A stretch of DNA of 9,939 nt from Xanthobacteraceae bacterium (GCA_030037185.1 JASHRR010000762.1:1-9939); one strand, 5' to 3'; shown: positions 1-5,986, counted from the stretch's first letter. Notes: generated by a model from the sequence alone, not told the origin. Translations and numbers: made by a program.

Positions 1-34
1 CGATGAGATGACGTCTTCGAAGGGGATCCGTCAT
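1..34 (-). CDS. Possible 5' end of an unidentified gene leaving the window on the left
   Basis: On the minus strand an ATG at 34-32 opens a frame reading MTDPLRRRHLI up to the window edge. It is preceded, 4 bases away, by a purine-rich GAAGGGGG that could serve as a ribosome binding site. Only 11 codons are visible, so the product cannot be identified. The neighbourhood is full of IS debris, so a transposase gene is a reasonable guess but no more than that. The start and its possible ribosome binding site lie inside an inverted repeat (18-47), listed separately. Confidence 0.25.
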   Translation of the reverse strand, partial: MTDPLRRRHLI

Positions 35-47
35 TTTGCCCCCTTCG
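18..47. repeat. Inverted repeat enclosing the possible start codon at the left edge
   Basis: The arms CGAAGGGG (18-25) and CCCCTTCG (40-47) are perfect 8-base complements with a 14-base loop. In a minus-strand transcript one arm would contain the purine-rich ribosome binding site candidate and the loop would contain the ATG. Such a hairpin could mask translation initiation, as seen for some transposase genes. The pairing is directly visible; the regulatory role is inference. Confidence 0.4.
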
Positions 48-321
48 GAGATCACGTTAGGAGAGGCAGGTCCACGTGAGGCGCTCGTCACTGCGTCGCG
101 TCCGCATGCAGAAGCATGAGGCAAGCCCGATCAGACATTCCGTGGGCCGAAAGTGGCCATCAATGCGAAAAAATGGGGAAATGAAGTCGGAATAGTGTCG
201 GCCGCACCAATTCCAATTCTCGCTGCGTTCCGGCTGCATGGCGATGCTGACGGGATTGCAGACCTTGATGCAGACGAGCACGGGCCCCGGAGGGGTGACG
301 CCTCCGAGCCATCACCACCTT
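48..321. other. About 270 bases without a supportable gene
   Basis: The open frames here are short and resemble no protein family I recognise. The stretch at about 130-225 (reading CACTTTCGGCCCAC and nearby TGTCGGCCG-type words on the minus and plus strands) has the look of an IS21-like terminus, but this is an impression only. A small hairpin, CGGAGG/CCTCCG with a 7-base loop, lies at about 287-305, immediately before the IS1634-type fragment. Confidence 0.3.
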
Positions 322-735
322 AATGGGCGCTATCTGCTGCTCGTCGAGATCGAGGCCGCGTTCAGGAACCTCAAGGACGATCTGCAGCTCCGCCCGCTCT
401 ACCACCAGCTTGAGCACCGGATCGAAGCGCACATCTCTACTGCCTGCACGTGATGCTGCGCGCCAGGCTCAAGCCGCTGCCCCCCTGCCTCACATCCCCC
501 CCCGGCCTCACGTTTGCCGGGGGCCGTGCTCGACAACCTTGCCGCCATCCAGATGCTCGACGTTCACTTTCCCACCACCAATGGCCGCACACTGATCCTG
601 AGCCGCCACGCCGAACTGAACGCTGACCAAAAGCTTCCGGTGAAGCGCGTGAAACTTGATCTGCCATCGCAGTCCCCGCCGCGCATCACTGCGCCGGTGG
701 CGCAGCCGGTGTGCGTTGCGACCCAACGGGCGTAG
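322..735 (+). pseudogene. IS1634-type (IS4 superfamily) transposase, C-terminal remnant
   Basis: This is a broken C-terminal end of a DDE transposase. Frame 1 first reads GRYLL followed directly by VEIEAAFRNLKDDLQLRP and YHQLEHRIEAHI, matching the conserved region around the last catalytic glutamate in IS1634-like transposases. The usual residues between GRYLL and VEIEAAF are missing, so there is an internal deletion. After EAHI the phenylalanine/alanine-rich segment is also lost. The match then moves to another frame (YCLHVMLRARLKPL, from about 438) and returns to frame 1 at about 514 (PGAVLDNLAAIQMLDVHF, then RTLILSRHAELNADQKL), ending at TAG 733-735. The N-terminal two thirds, with the first catalytic aspartates, are absent, so the element is dead. 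Family assignment rests on my memory of related proteins. Confidence 0.75.
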
Positions 736-1138
736 CGGAGACTTTCCGGGGTGCCGGTTGATTTTATTCAGTTCCGCCGGGCTCGTGCTTCTGTCCGGGG
801 TCAGCGCGCTGGCCGCTACCTGATGGGGGTTTGAGAGGATAGGTCGGCCAATCTAGGGTGCGCGCGGTCGGGTGCCACGACCCAACTTGCGGCCTGACCT
901 GATCCATCGTCCCGGCGTCGGGACCTCGCTCGGGAAGGCTGATGTCACGACCCGCCCGAAACAGCAATCGCTCCTCTTCTACGGTAAGGTTGACAAGGCT
1001 GGATCGATGGAACGCCGGCCTTCTTGGCTCGGTCGCGTCGCGCCGTCAAAGCCCCGAAGCCACCGGGCGGCGCGCCCTTGCGCGGGGCTTGACGGCGCCG
1101 GCGCGTACCGAGGCATCATGATTTGTGGCATCATCCAC
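736..1138. other. Non-coding stretch with several hairpins, possibly flank of the IS110 remnant
   Basis: No reading frame here looks like a real protein; the plus-strand frame 872-1405 is open by chance and overlaps recognisable IS remnants in other frames. The stretch follows the stop codon of the minus-strand IS110 remnant, so it would be that element's downstream non-coding end. It contains three compact inverted repeats: GGTCG/CGACC (866-882), GTCCCG/CGGGAC with a 4-base loop (909-924), and a large one at 1040-1098. Some IS110-family elements encode a structured guide RNA in a non-coding end, so a decayed copy is conceivable. The outer limit of the element cannot be seen. Confidence 0.35.
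1040..1098. repeat. Long imperfect inverted repeat with a nested hairpin
   Basis: The left arm 1040-1056 pairs with the right arm 1083-1098 over 16 base pairs; the only irregularity is one unpaired A at 1050. The 26-base loop holds a second hairpin, GGGCG (1065-1069) with CGCCC (1073-1077). No run of T follows on either strand, so it does not look like an intrinsic terminator. Its position beyond the 3' end of the IS110 remnant fits an IS-encoded structured RNA or a subterminal repeat, but the role is inference. Confidence 0.7.
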
Positions 1139-1345
1139 TCAGACCGCCGCGGCAGCATTACGGAAGCTCGCGTCATCGACCAGCATCCGATGCATGATGA
1201 CGGCGATTTTGACCTGCAGCAGCTGGCGCGCGGTGAGGAGCGCAGGCGTTTCCTGCGCTCCGATCGACCTGCAATGCACTGCGGAACCAGCCAGCCGCAT
1301 CAGCTGCGCGATTCCGCGCGCGTCGTTGCGGTTTCTATCGGTAAG
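1139..1345 (-). pseudogene. IS110-family transposase remnant with internal deletion
   Basis: On the minus strand one frame reads TDRNRNDARGIAQLMRL, then VHCRSIGAQETPALLTARQLLQVK, then IAVIMHRMLVDDASFRN and a TGA stop at 1141-1139. The first part matches the DEDD-domain region of IS110 transposases (KTDRNDARGIAQLMRxGWFR and the following helix). The last part matches the extreme C-terminus of the same family (RLAVIMHRMW-type ending). In a complete transposase these segments are separated by a long central and C-terminal region with the catalytic serine, so that part is deleted here. GWFRAV has become AGSAV through small indels that cancel out in frame. The N-terminus upstream of about 1345 is also missing, as stops occur there. 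Non-functional; family identification by memory of conserved motifs. Confidence 0.75.
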
Positions 1346-1358
1346 TCAATATCACGCT

Positions 1359-1386
1359 TTTACTGTTATTTGTTTACTGTTATTTG
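1359..1386. repeat. Perfect tandem duplication of a 14-base AT-rich unit
   Basis: The unit TTTACTGTTATTTG occurs twice head to tail, at 1359-1372 and 1373-1386, with no mismatch. It is much more AT-rich than the surroundings. It lies exactly in the gap between the minus-strand IS110 remnant and the plus-strand IS200-like remnant, so it may mark an insertion or excision scar, or belong to the left end of the IS200-like element. Confidence 0.85.
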
Positions 1387-1423
1387 GTCTGAGAGCAATA
1401 TGTAAGCCATCCGTTCAGGCAGG

Positions 1424-1768
1424 AATGTGGTTTTTAATATGCACGTTCTTTGGTCTTCTGGACAAAATACGCAGCGATGTGTTGTCGGCGCGCGCGATCG
1501 AGGATCTCAAGGCAATATTTGCCAAGCTATGCGGTGATTTCGGTGCCGAACTGAAGCAGTGCAGCGGCGAGGACGATCACGTGCATTTGCTGCTGACCGT
1601 CTCAAAGCTTGTCAGTCTCAAGGGCGTATCCAGCAGGCTGTCGCGAGATTACCGGCCGGAGATAACCGCCCGCTATAAGGATGGCGTCTTGTGCCATCTT
1701 ATTTCGCCGGCTCATGCGGCGGCGCCCCGCTGTCCGTCATAGCCGCATAGGTTCGCAACCAAAGAAAG
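1424..1768 (+). pseudogene. tnpA: IS200/IS605-type TnpA (Y1 HUH transposase) remnant
   Basis: The small single-strand transposase TnpA is recognisable in three frames. An N-terminal trace (NVVFNMHV, from 1424) leads, after small indels around 1450-1470, into RSDVLSARAIEDLKAIFAKL and GEDDHVHLLL, where the HUH metal-binding pair is His-Val-His at 1578-1586. The residues between LLL and VSKL, and an Asn in the usual NSLKGVSSR, are missing. The match runs on to SRLSRDYRPEITARYKDGVL and then shifts frame at about 1694. From 1697 it reads SYFAGSCGGAPLSVIAA, an amber stop TAG at 1748-1750, then VRNQRKA. In intact relatives this stop position is the tyrosine of the Y-V-R-N-Q motif, the DNA-cleaving residue. 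The element is therefore inactive. No tnpB-like gene follows. Family assignment is strong; exact element not known. Confidence 0.85.
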
Positions 1769-1780
1769 GCCACGCCTCCT

Positions 1781-1800
1781 CCCCGACCTGAAGGACGGGG
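1781..1800 (+). repeat. Hairpin at the probable right end of the IS200-like element
   Basis: CCCCG-A-CC pairs with GG-A-CGGGG around a TGAA loop, giving 7 pairs and one A-A mismatch. It lies just past the TnpA remnant. Many IS200/IS605 elements carry such a hairpin near the right end, where TnpA binds it as single-stranded DNA, and the flanking CTCCTCCCCG...GGGGTATCC has the look I associate with these ends. The exact cleavage site cannot be defined. Confidence 0.6.
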
Positions 1801-1833
1801 TATCCGGCGCGCAAGCTCAGATCAACGTCCACC

Positions 1834-1853
1834 CAAGCGCTGCGAAGCGCTTG
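1834..1853. repeat. Perfect 8-bp hairpin with a GCGA tetraloop
   Basis: CAAGCGCT (1834-1841) and AGCGCTTG (1846-1853) pair perfectly around GCGA on the plus strand. GCGA fits the GNRA class of stable RNA tetraloops. No T run follows on either strand, so it is not a classical terminator. It lies 34 bases past the IS200-like right-end hairpin. Confidence 0.75.
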
Positions 1854-2023
1854 CCACCGCGCGATATCCTCATCGGGCGTGGTCGGCCGGAACAATGGAC
1901 TGAAGCTCCTGTGCGGTTCCGACGTTATAAAGTTGAGCCTGGTTCAATTGTTCCTGCGGCTCCGGCGAGGCCGGCCGCGGCCTGCACCCGAAAAACGCGG
2001 ATGCCCGCGACGACGGTCCCCAC

Positions 2024-2047
2024 CGCGCAACGCCGTGCCGTTGCGCG
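2024..2047. terminator. Strong 9-bp inverted repeat downstream of the M16 operon, possible transcription end
   Basis: CGCGCAACG (2024-2032) and CGTTGCGCG (2039-2047) pair perfectly around a 6-base loop. It lies about 80 bases beyond the stop of the final operon gene, where a terminator or mRNA-stabilising stem would be expected. On the minus strand the stem is followed by GTGGGG rather than a T run, so it is not a standard intrinsic terminator; a 3' stabiliser or repeat element is as likely. Confidence 0.4.
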
Positions 2048-2125
2048 AACACGGCGCCGCACAGAGCGGTTTAATGATGTCGCAAGCTGCGCTAAGTCCG
2101 GCCAATACCGCCAATCAGCTTCCCG

Positions 2126-3577
2126 TCAACCTCCCTTGGCGGGCAGCGGCTGTGACTTGCCGACGGTGGGCAGCGCCTCCGGCCTGCCGACCACAGTGAT
2201 GAGCATGTTGGCTTCGAGCAGGCGCTTGGCGACCCGCTTGACATCCGCCAAGGTCACGGCGTTGACGAGATCATTGCGCTTATCGATATAGTCGATGCCA
2301 AGGTCATCAAGCTGGATCTGGACCAGTTGCTCGGCGATCTTTGTGGACGTATCGAAGCGCAACGCAAACGAGCCGGTCAGGAACGACTTCGCCTTGGCAA
2401 GTTCCTCCTCGGTCGGCCCCGTTTCCGCCAGCTTTCGGATCTCGGCTTCCATTACCTCCAGCGCCTGGCCGGTGCGATCGGACCGGGTCGCCGTGCCGCT
2501 CAGGAACAGCGACGTGTAGTCGAGCGGCATCACGGCGCTGTAGACTGAATACGCAAGACCGCGCGCCTCGCGCACTTCCCTATATAGCCGCGACGAAAAC
2601 GCGCTGCCGCCGAGGACATGGTTCAGAACGAAGGACGCCATGAAATCCGGGTCCTTGCGCAGAATGCCGGCCCCCCCGATGATCAGCACCGATTGGGGCA
2701 CGTCGAGATCAATCGCGATTTTTTGTCCTAATCCTTGCGGGCTCGCGTTGGTGACCGGCGACAGCGCGCTGTGCGCCGGCAGATTGCCAAACACCTGATC
2801 GATCAGCGTCCCAGCACCCGCGGCATCGATGTTACCGACGATGGCGATCTTGAGGTTGTCGCGGGCGAATACCTTACGCGTGAAGGCCCTGAGGTCTTCG
2901 GCTCCAATGGCCGGCACCGATTCCAGGGTGCCATGCGGCGGACGTGAGTAGGGATGGCCCGGAAAGGCGGTGGCCCACCAGCGCTGGCTAGCAAGCTCGT
3001 TCGGGCTTGTGGTTGCCCGCCGCAATGCCGAAAGCATCTCCTCGCGTATGCGCTCCACATCCGGTGCGTCGAAGCGCGGCGCCGTCAGCGCAAGCTTCAG
3101 CAACTCGAAGGCTTCATTCTGGTTCTCAGACAGCGTGCGCAGCGAGCCGGACACATAGTCGCGAGTCGCCGTAAAGCCCATCTCGATCGCCTTCGCTTCG
3201 AGCCGTTCGTGAAAGGTTGTTGAGTCGATGTCGCCGGCGCCCTCGTCCAACAACGCCGTCGCCATGGTGGCGACGCCCGGCTTTTCAGGCGGATCCTGGG
3301 TCGCGCCGCCCCTGAAAGCGAAATCGAATGCGATCAAGGGCACCGAAGGATCACGCACAAGCCAAGCCATGATTCCGCGCGGGCTGACGATGGCCTCGAT
3401 TTTGGTGGCGCTGGCCGAGCCCGGAAACGCCGCCAGCGCGGCCACGAGCGCGAGCGCGCCGAAAACAGCGCGCCCCCCCAAAATGAACTGCCGGGCCAAG
3501 CCCGGCACTGTCGTTGAGCGAATCTCGGCGAGACGAGCCCTGGCGCGCAGCAGACGAAGTCGAAGAGCAAGCCTCAC
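2126..3577 (-). CDS. Exported M16B-family peptidase-like protein lacking the zinc site
   Basis: This 483-aa protein is the non-catalytic partner type of an M16B (pitrilysin/processing-peptidase-like) pair. A long basic N-terminus is followed by a hydrophobic stretch ending FPGSASA near residue 57, which looks like a signal peptide, so the protein should act in the periplasm. Two M16 domains follow, about 65-210 and 225-410. Where the active partner has HFLEH, this one reads TMATA at 104-108, so all three key residues are absent. The second domain retains SRLYREVREARGLAYSVYS near 329-347, the arginine/tyrosine region that non-catalytic subunits supply for substrate binding. The GTG start overlaps the stop of the upstream gene by 4 bases (GTGA) and is preceded by AGGAGAA, so the two are probably translated together in equal amounts. 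Substrate unknown. Confidence 0.93.
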   Translation of the reverse strand: MRLALRLRLLRARARLAEIRSTTVPGLARQFILGGRAVFGALALVAALAAFPGSASATKIEAIVSPRGIMAWLVRDPSVPLIAFDFAFRGGATQDPPEKPGVATMATALLDEGAGDIDSTTFHERLEAKAIEMGFTATRDYVSGSLRTLSENQNEAFELLKLALTAPRFDAPDVERIREEMLSALRRATTSPNELASQRWWATAFPGHPYSRPPHGTLESVPAIGAEDLRAFTRKVFARDNLKIAIVGNIDAAGAGTLIDQVFGNLPAHSALSPVTNASPQGLGQKIAIDLDVPQSVLIIGGAGILRKDPDFMASFVLNHVLGGSAFSSRLYREVREARGLAYSVYSAVMPLDYTSLFLSGTATRSDRTGQALEVMEAEIRKLAETGPTEEELAKAKSFLTGSFALRFDTSTKIAEQLVQIQLDDLGIDYIDKRNDLVNAVTLADVKRVAKRLLEANMLITVVGRPEALPTVGKSQPLPAKGG

Positions 3578-5049
3578 GAGCGCTTCTCCTGATTTCCGGG
3601 CAGTTCCTTAACGAGATAGCCGGTCACCGAGCGACGTTTGTCAAGCCACGTACGCGCGGCATCTTGCACGGCCTCGGGCGTCACGGCACGCAGCCGAGCC
3701 GGCCAGGCGGCGACTTTGTCGACGCTGCCTCCCGACGTCAAAGCGGCCCCATACCAGCGCGCCATGGTGGCCTGATTGTCGGCTGCATAAACGGTGTCCG
3801 CGATCAAACGCGTCTTGGCGCGGTCGAACTCCGCGGTCGTGATGCCGCTTTCGGCAATCCGGGCAATAACGGCATCGATCGCACCTTCGACGGTCTCGAA
3901 GGTGACACCTGGAAGCGGACTTGCAAACACCCCGAAACGGGTGTCGTCCAACGCCGTCCCTTGGTACCAGCCGCCGGCACTGGTGGCGATGTGCCGCTCG
4001 ACGACCAGCGCACGGTAGAGCCGGCTGGTCTCGCCGCCGCCCAGCACCTGGGCGAGAATTTCGAGCGCTTCCGACTGGCCTGGCTTGGCGGTGGTTGATG
4101 ACGGCACCAGGTAGCTGCGCTGGAGGCTCGGCTGCGCGACGCGGGGGTCGGCCATCGTCAGCTGGCGCACCGCGACCGGAATTGGCTCCTCAGGCCGCGC
4201 CCGCGGAGGGACTTCGGCAACCCGCGCCACCTTGCCGTAGGTGTTTTCGGCAATCGCCTTGACCTCATCGCCCGTGACATCGCCGGCAACCACCACCACG
4301 GCATTGTTCGGCGTGTAGAACCGCCGATAGAACGCCAGCGCATCTTCGCGGTTGAGCTTCTCGATTTCCTGGCGCCATCCGATCACCGGGCGCCCGTAGG
4401 GATGGTTGAGGTAGAGCGCCGCAGCGACCTGTTCGCCGATGCGCGCCTCCGGACTGTTGGCCACCCGCATGTTGAATTCCTCAAGCACGACATCGCGCTC
4501 GGGCAGCACATTTTCGTCGGTGAGAACAAGGCCGGTCATGCGATCGGCTTCGAACGCCATCACCAGCGGCAGATACTGTTTGGCGATCCGCTGGAAATAG
4601 GCCGTGTAGTCGGCGGTCGTGAAGGCATTCTCCTGCCCGCCGATGGTGGCAAGCGTCTGCGAGAATCGCCCCGCCGGATTCTTGGCGGTGCCCTTGAACA
4701 TCAGATGCTCAAGAAAATGAGCGAGGCCCGACTTGCCCGGCGTTTCGTCCGCCGAGCCGACCTTGTACCAAATCATATGGGTGACGACCGGGGTGCGGTG
4801 GTCCGGGATCACCACGACCTCGAGGCCGTTCGCCAGCGTGAAGTCCGTTATGTCCGGCCCGGCGGCGGCGGCACCAGGCGCCTCAAGCGCCACGACAGCA
4901 GCAACGAGCGCCGCGGCGAGAAAAACGAAGCGCCCAGCAAATGCCGCCATGGCCGAAACGATGGCCGAGCGCTGCGCTCCCGTTGACGCGCCCTCAGGCA
5001 GGCTGCGGATTTCGCGATTGTGACGCGATAGCATGGCGGCATCGATCAT
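3574..5049 (-). CDS. Exported zinc metallopeptidase, M16B family (catalytic subunit)
   Basis: This 491-aa protein is an M16 zinc peptidase. The inverted zinc motif HFLEH is at 111-115 within SGLAHFLEHLMFKGT, and the third metal ligand is E190 or E191 in VLEEFNMR, about 75 residues later as the family requires. NHPYGRPVIGW (about 215-225) and YTPNNAVVVVAGDV (about 245-258) are further M16 landmarks; the second domain begins near 285 and contains GGGETSRLYRAL. A hydrophobic segment at about 35-62 ending in APGAAAA looks like a signal peptide, so the enzyme should be exported. The annotated ATG overlaps the upstream stop (ATGA) and has only a weak ribosome binding site (AGGC), and the region before the hydrophobic segment is unusually long, so an internal start at M6 or M34 is possible. 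The gene is co-translated with an inactive paralogue, suggesting a heterodimer. Known bacterial M16B enzymes degrade small peptides, but the substrate here is unknown. Confidence 0.95.
   Translation of the reverse strand: MIDAAMLSRHNREIRSLPEGASTGAQRSAIVSAMAAFAGRFVFLAAALVAAVVALEAPGAAAAGPDITDFTLANGLEVVVIPDHRTPVVTHMIWYKVGSADETPGKSGLAHFLEHLMFKGTAKNPAGRFSQTLATIGGQENAFTTADYTAYFQRIAKQYLPLVMAFEADRMTGLVLTDENVLPERDVVLEEFNMRVANSPEARIGEQVAAALYLNHPYGRPVIGWRQEIEKLNREDALAFYRRFYTPNNAVVVVAGDVTGDEVKAIAENTYGKVARVAEVPPRARPEEPIPVAVRQLTMADPRVAQPSLQRSYLVPSSTTAKPGQSEALEILAQVLGGGETSRLYRALVVERHIATSAGGWYQGTALDDTRFGVFASPLPGVTFETVEGAIDAVIARIAESGITTAEFDRAKTRLIADTVYAADNQATMARWYGAALTSGGSVDKVAAWPARLRAVTPEAVQDAARTWLDKRRSVTGYLVKELPGNQEKRS
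3584..3590 (-). promoter_or_regulatory. Ribosome binding site supporting the GTG start of the second M16 gene
   Basis: On the minus strand AGGAGAA lies 6 bases before the GTG at 3577-3575, within the last codons of the upstream gene. It is a near-ideal Shine-Dalgarno sequence and justifies the choice of GTG in a 4-base overlap with the upstream stop. Confidence 0.75.
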
Positions 5050-5777
5050 TGCTTGCCTATGTCCCCAGTCTGGCGATCTTTGTTGAGGGCTTTCTCGTTG
5101 GCGGTCTTGCCGTCGATGCCATAGGGCTGAACCGGAGACGGCGTGCGGTAACCTGCTGGCGGCTCGGTGAGCGTGTTACGGGGCGGCTCGCGCACAAATG
5201 TAGCAGTCTCGGACTTCTCAGCGAGGCCCACGGCCTTGCCGATGCCCAGGATGCTGCTCCACAGGCCGCCCGTGTAGCCGAGCTCGCTTGGCGTCATTTC
5301 CGGCGAATGTTCATCGGGGGCCCCTTGGCTCGTTTTCATTGCCGGCTTGTTCGTCTTGCCGGCCGCAAGTTCGCTCGGCGAGAGCGCATTGCCCTCCTGT
5401 CCGTCCGCAGGATTCATGCTGTGTGGCCTGCGCTCTGCCTTGGCTTTGCGTGCGGCTTTGCGTTTCGTCTCGTCCGGGTCGACCGGCCACGCCGGATTGC
5501 TCGCGGCAAGCGAATCCTGGGCGGCAGGTACCGGCAGGTCGCGTTGGTTCGGCGGCACCACGAGCGGTGGCCGTTCCTGGTATTGGATGCCGGCCTCCTG
5601 GCCGTTGCGAAGCCCGAACCCGCGCAGCAGACTTTTGAAAAACTTCACGTCCGGCAGGTCGTCATCTTCATCGTCGCCCGCAAAGACGGCCGTGCTCCCA
5701 GCGATCACCAGGACGACACCGAAGGCCGCACATAGCGCGGCCCGGGAGAATTTACGGTTTCGGTTTTCTCGAGGCAT
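5046..5777 (-). CDS. Secreted protein of unknown function, possible DUF3035/BamF-like
   Basis: I do not recognise this 243-aa protein with certainty. It begins with a clear signal peptide (basic start, hydrophobic 13-32, predicted cut at VFA|GDDED) with no lipobox cysteine at the cut, so a soluble or peripherally bound periplasmic protein is expected. The mature part is rich in proline, charged and polar residues and looks largely unstructured: an acidic start, FFKSLLRGFGL (about 46-56), RPPLVVPPNQRDLPVP (about 69-84), a basic KRKAARKAKAERR patch, then GGLWSSILGIGKAVGL. The PPLVVPP motif and the position between lspA and two M16 genes recall the DUF3035 family, to which Caulobacter BamF has been linked; that family is often a lipoprotein, which this is not. 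The ATG follows GGAAG at 5 bases. It overlaps the M16 gene by 4 bases, so a shared role or coordinated amount is likely. Confidence 0.85.
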   Translation of the reverse strand: MPRENRNRKFSRAALCAAFGVVLVIAGSTAVFAGDDEDDDLPDVKFFKSLLRGFGLRNGQEAGIQYQERPPLVVPPNQRDLPVPAAQDSLAASNPAWPVDPDETKRKAARKAKAERRPHSMNPADGQEGNALSPSELAAGKTNKPAMKTSQGAPDEHSPEMTPSELGYTGGLWSSILGIGKAVGLAEKSETATFVREPPRNTLTEPPAGYRTPSPVQPYGIDGKTANEKALNKDRQTGDIGKQ

Positions 5778-5787
5778 GCGATCTTCC

Positions 5788-5799
5788 GTAATCGATTAC
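5788..5799. promoter_or_regulatory. 12-base perfect palindrome touching the ribosome binding site of the secreted-protein gene
   Basis: GTAATCGATTAC is a perfect 12-base palindrome. On the minus strand it directly precedes the GGAAG ribosome binding site, 10 bases before the ATG. It is AT-richer than its surroundings. A repressor operator is one possibility; a coincidental palindrome is the other. No second copy is visible in the window. Confidence 0.35.
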
Positions 5800-5811
5800 C
5801 GCCGCTTGACC

Positions 5812-5830
5812 CTCCCGCGCTTCCCGGGAG
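5812..5830. repeat. 6-bp hairpin in the leader of the secreted-protein gene
   Basis: CTCCCG (5812-5817) and CGGGAG (5825-5830) pair perfectly around a 7-base loop. It lies between the promoter candidate and the palindrome at 5788. There is no following T run on the minus strand, so it is not a simple terminator. Confidence 0.4.
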
Positions 5831-5957
5831 CGTCGGCAGGCGGAAGCGTGACACCCGTAAACGTGCCGTGGTTGAGGCCCCACCGGACCGAATCACGCGA
5901 CCCCGTGGAAATGTTGCCTCGCCACTTCAGCGCCTTAAAGCCCCTGCACGTCTTGAT

Positions 5958-5986
5958 GTTATATCAGGGCAATTTTGCGGTGTCTT
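5958..5986 (-). promoter_or_regulatory. Candidate promoter for the secreted protein and M16 genes
   Basis: On the minus strand AAGACA (5986-5981) and TATAAC (5963-5958) are separated by exactly 17 bases, matching the -35 and -10 consensus in 4 of 6 and 5 of 6 positions. The -35 element lies inside the last codons of lspA and the -10 directly follows the lspA stop. Transcription would start near 5950, giving a leader of about 170 bases. This offers a way to express the last three genes separately from ileS-lspA; read-through from upstream remains possible. Confidence 0.4.

Larger units (their letters stand above)
1801..2125. other. About 325 bases without a supportable gene, downstream of the M16 operon
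   Basis: The overlapping open frames here on both strands have no recognisable motifs and do not continue a known gene. The left side abuts the IS200-like end; the right side abuts the stop codon of the last M16 gene. It contains two strong perfect hairpins, at 1834-1853 and 2024-2047. I cannot tell how much is decayed IS sequence and how much is the original 3' flank of the operon. Confidence 0.5.

Noticed and set aside
872..1405. A 177-codon plus-strand open frame
   Set aside because: It has no recognisable motifs and runs across the minus-strand IS110 remnant and a non-coding hairpin region. High GC makes such chance open frames common.
1125..1423. Treating the first 100 codons of the plus-strand frame 1125-1742 as part of the TnpA gene
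   Set aside because: Only the part from about 1465 onward matches TnpA; the earlier part lies over IS110 minus-strand homology and does not look like a transposase N-terminus.
1..2125. A CRISPR array, defence island or complete transposon
   Set aside because: There are no regularly spaced repeats, no cas-like or defence proteins, and all transposase traces are broken.
1851..2291. A 146-codon plus-strand frame opposite the end of the second M16 gene
   Set aside because: It overlaps the confidently assigned M16 gene on the other strand and has an arginine/alanine/proline-rich composition typical of a shadow frame.
4941..5735. A 264-codon plus-strand frame opposite the secreted-protein gene
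   Set aside because: It is antisense to a gene with a clear signal peptide, ribosome binding site and 4-base overlap; its translation is rich in Arg, Ala and His with no family motif.
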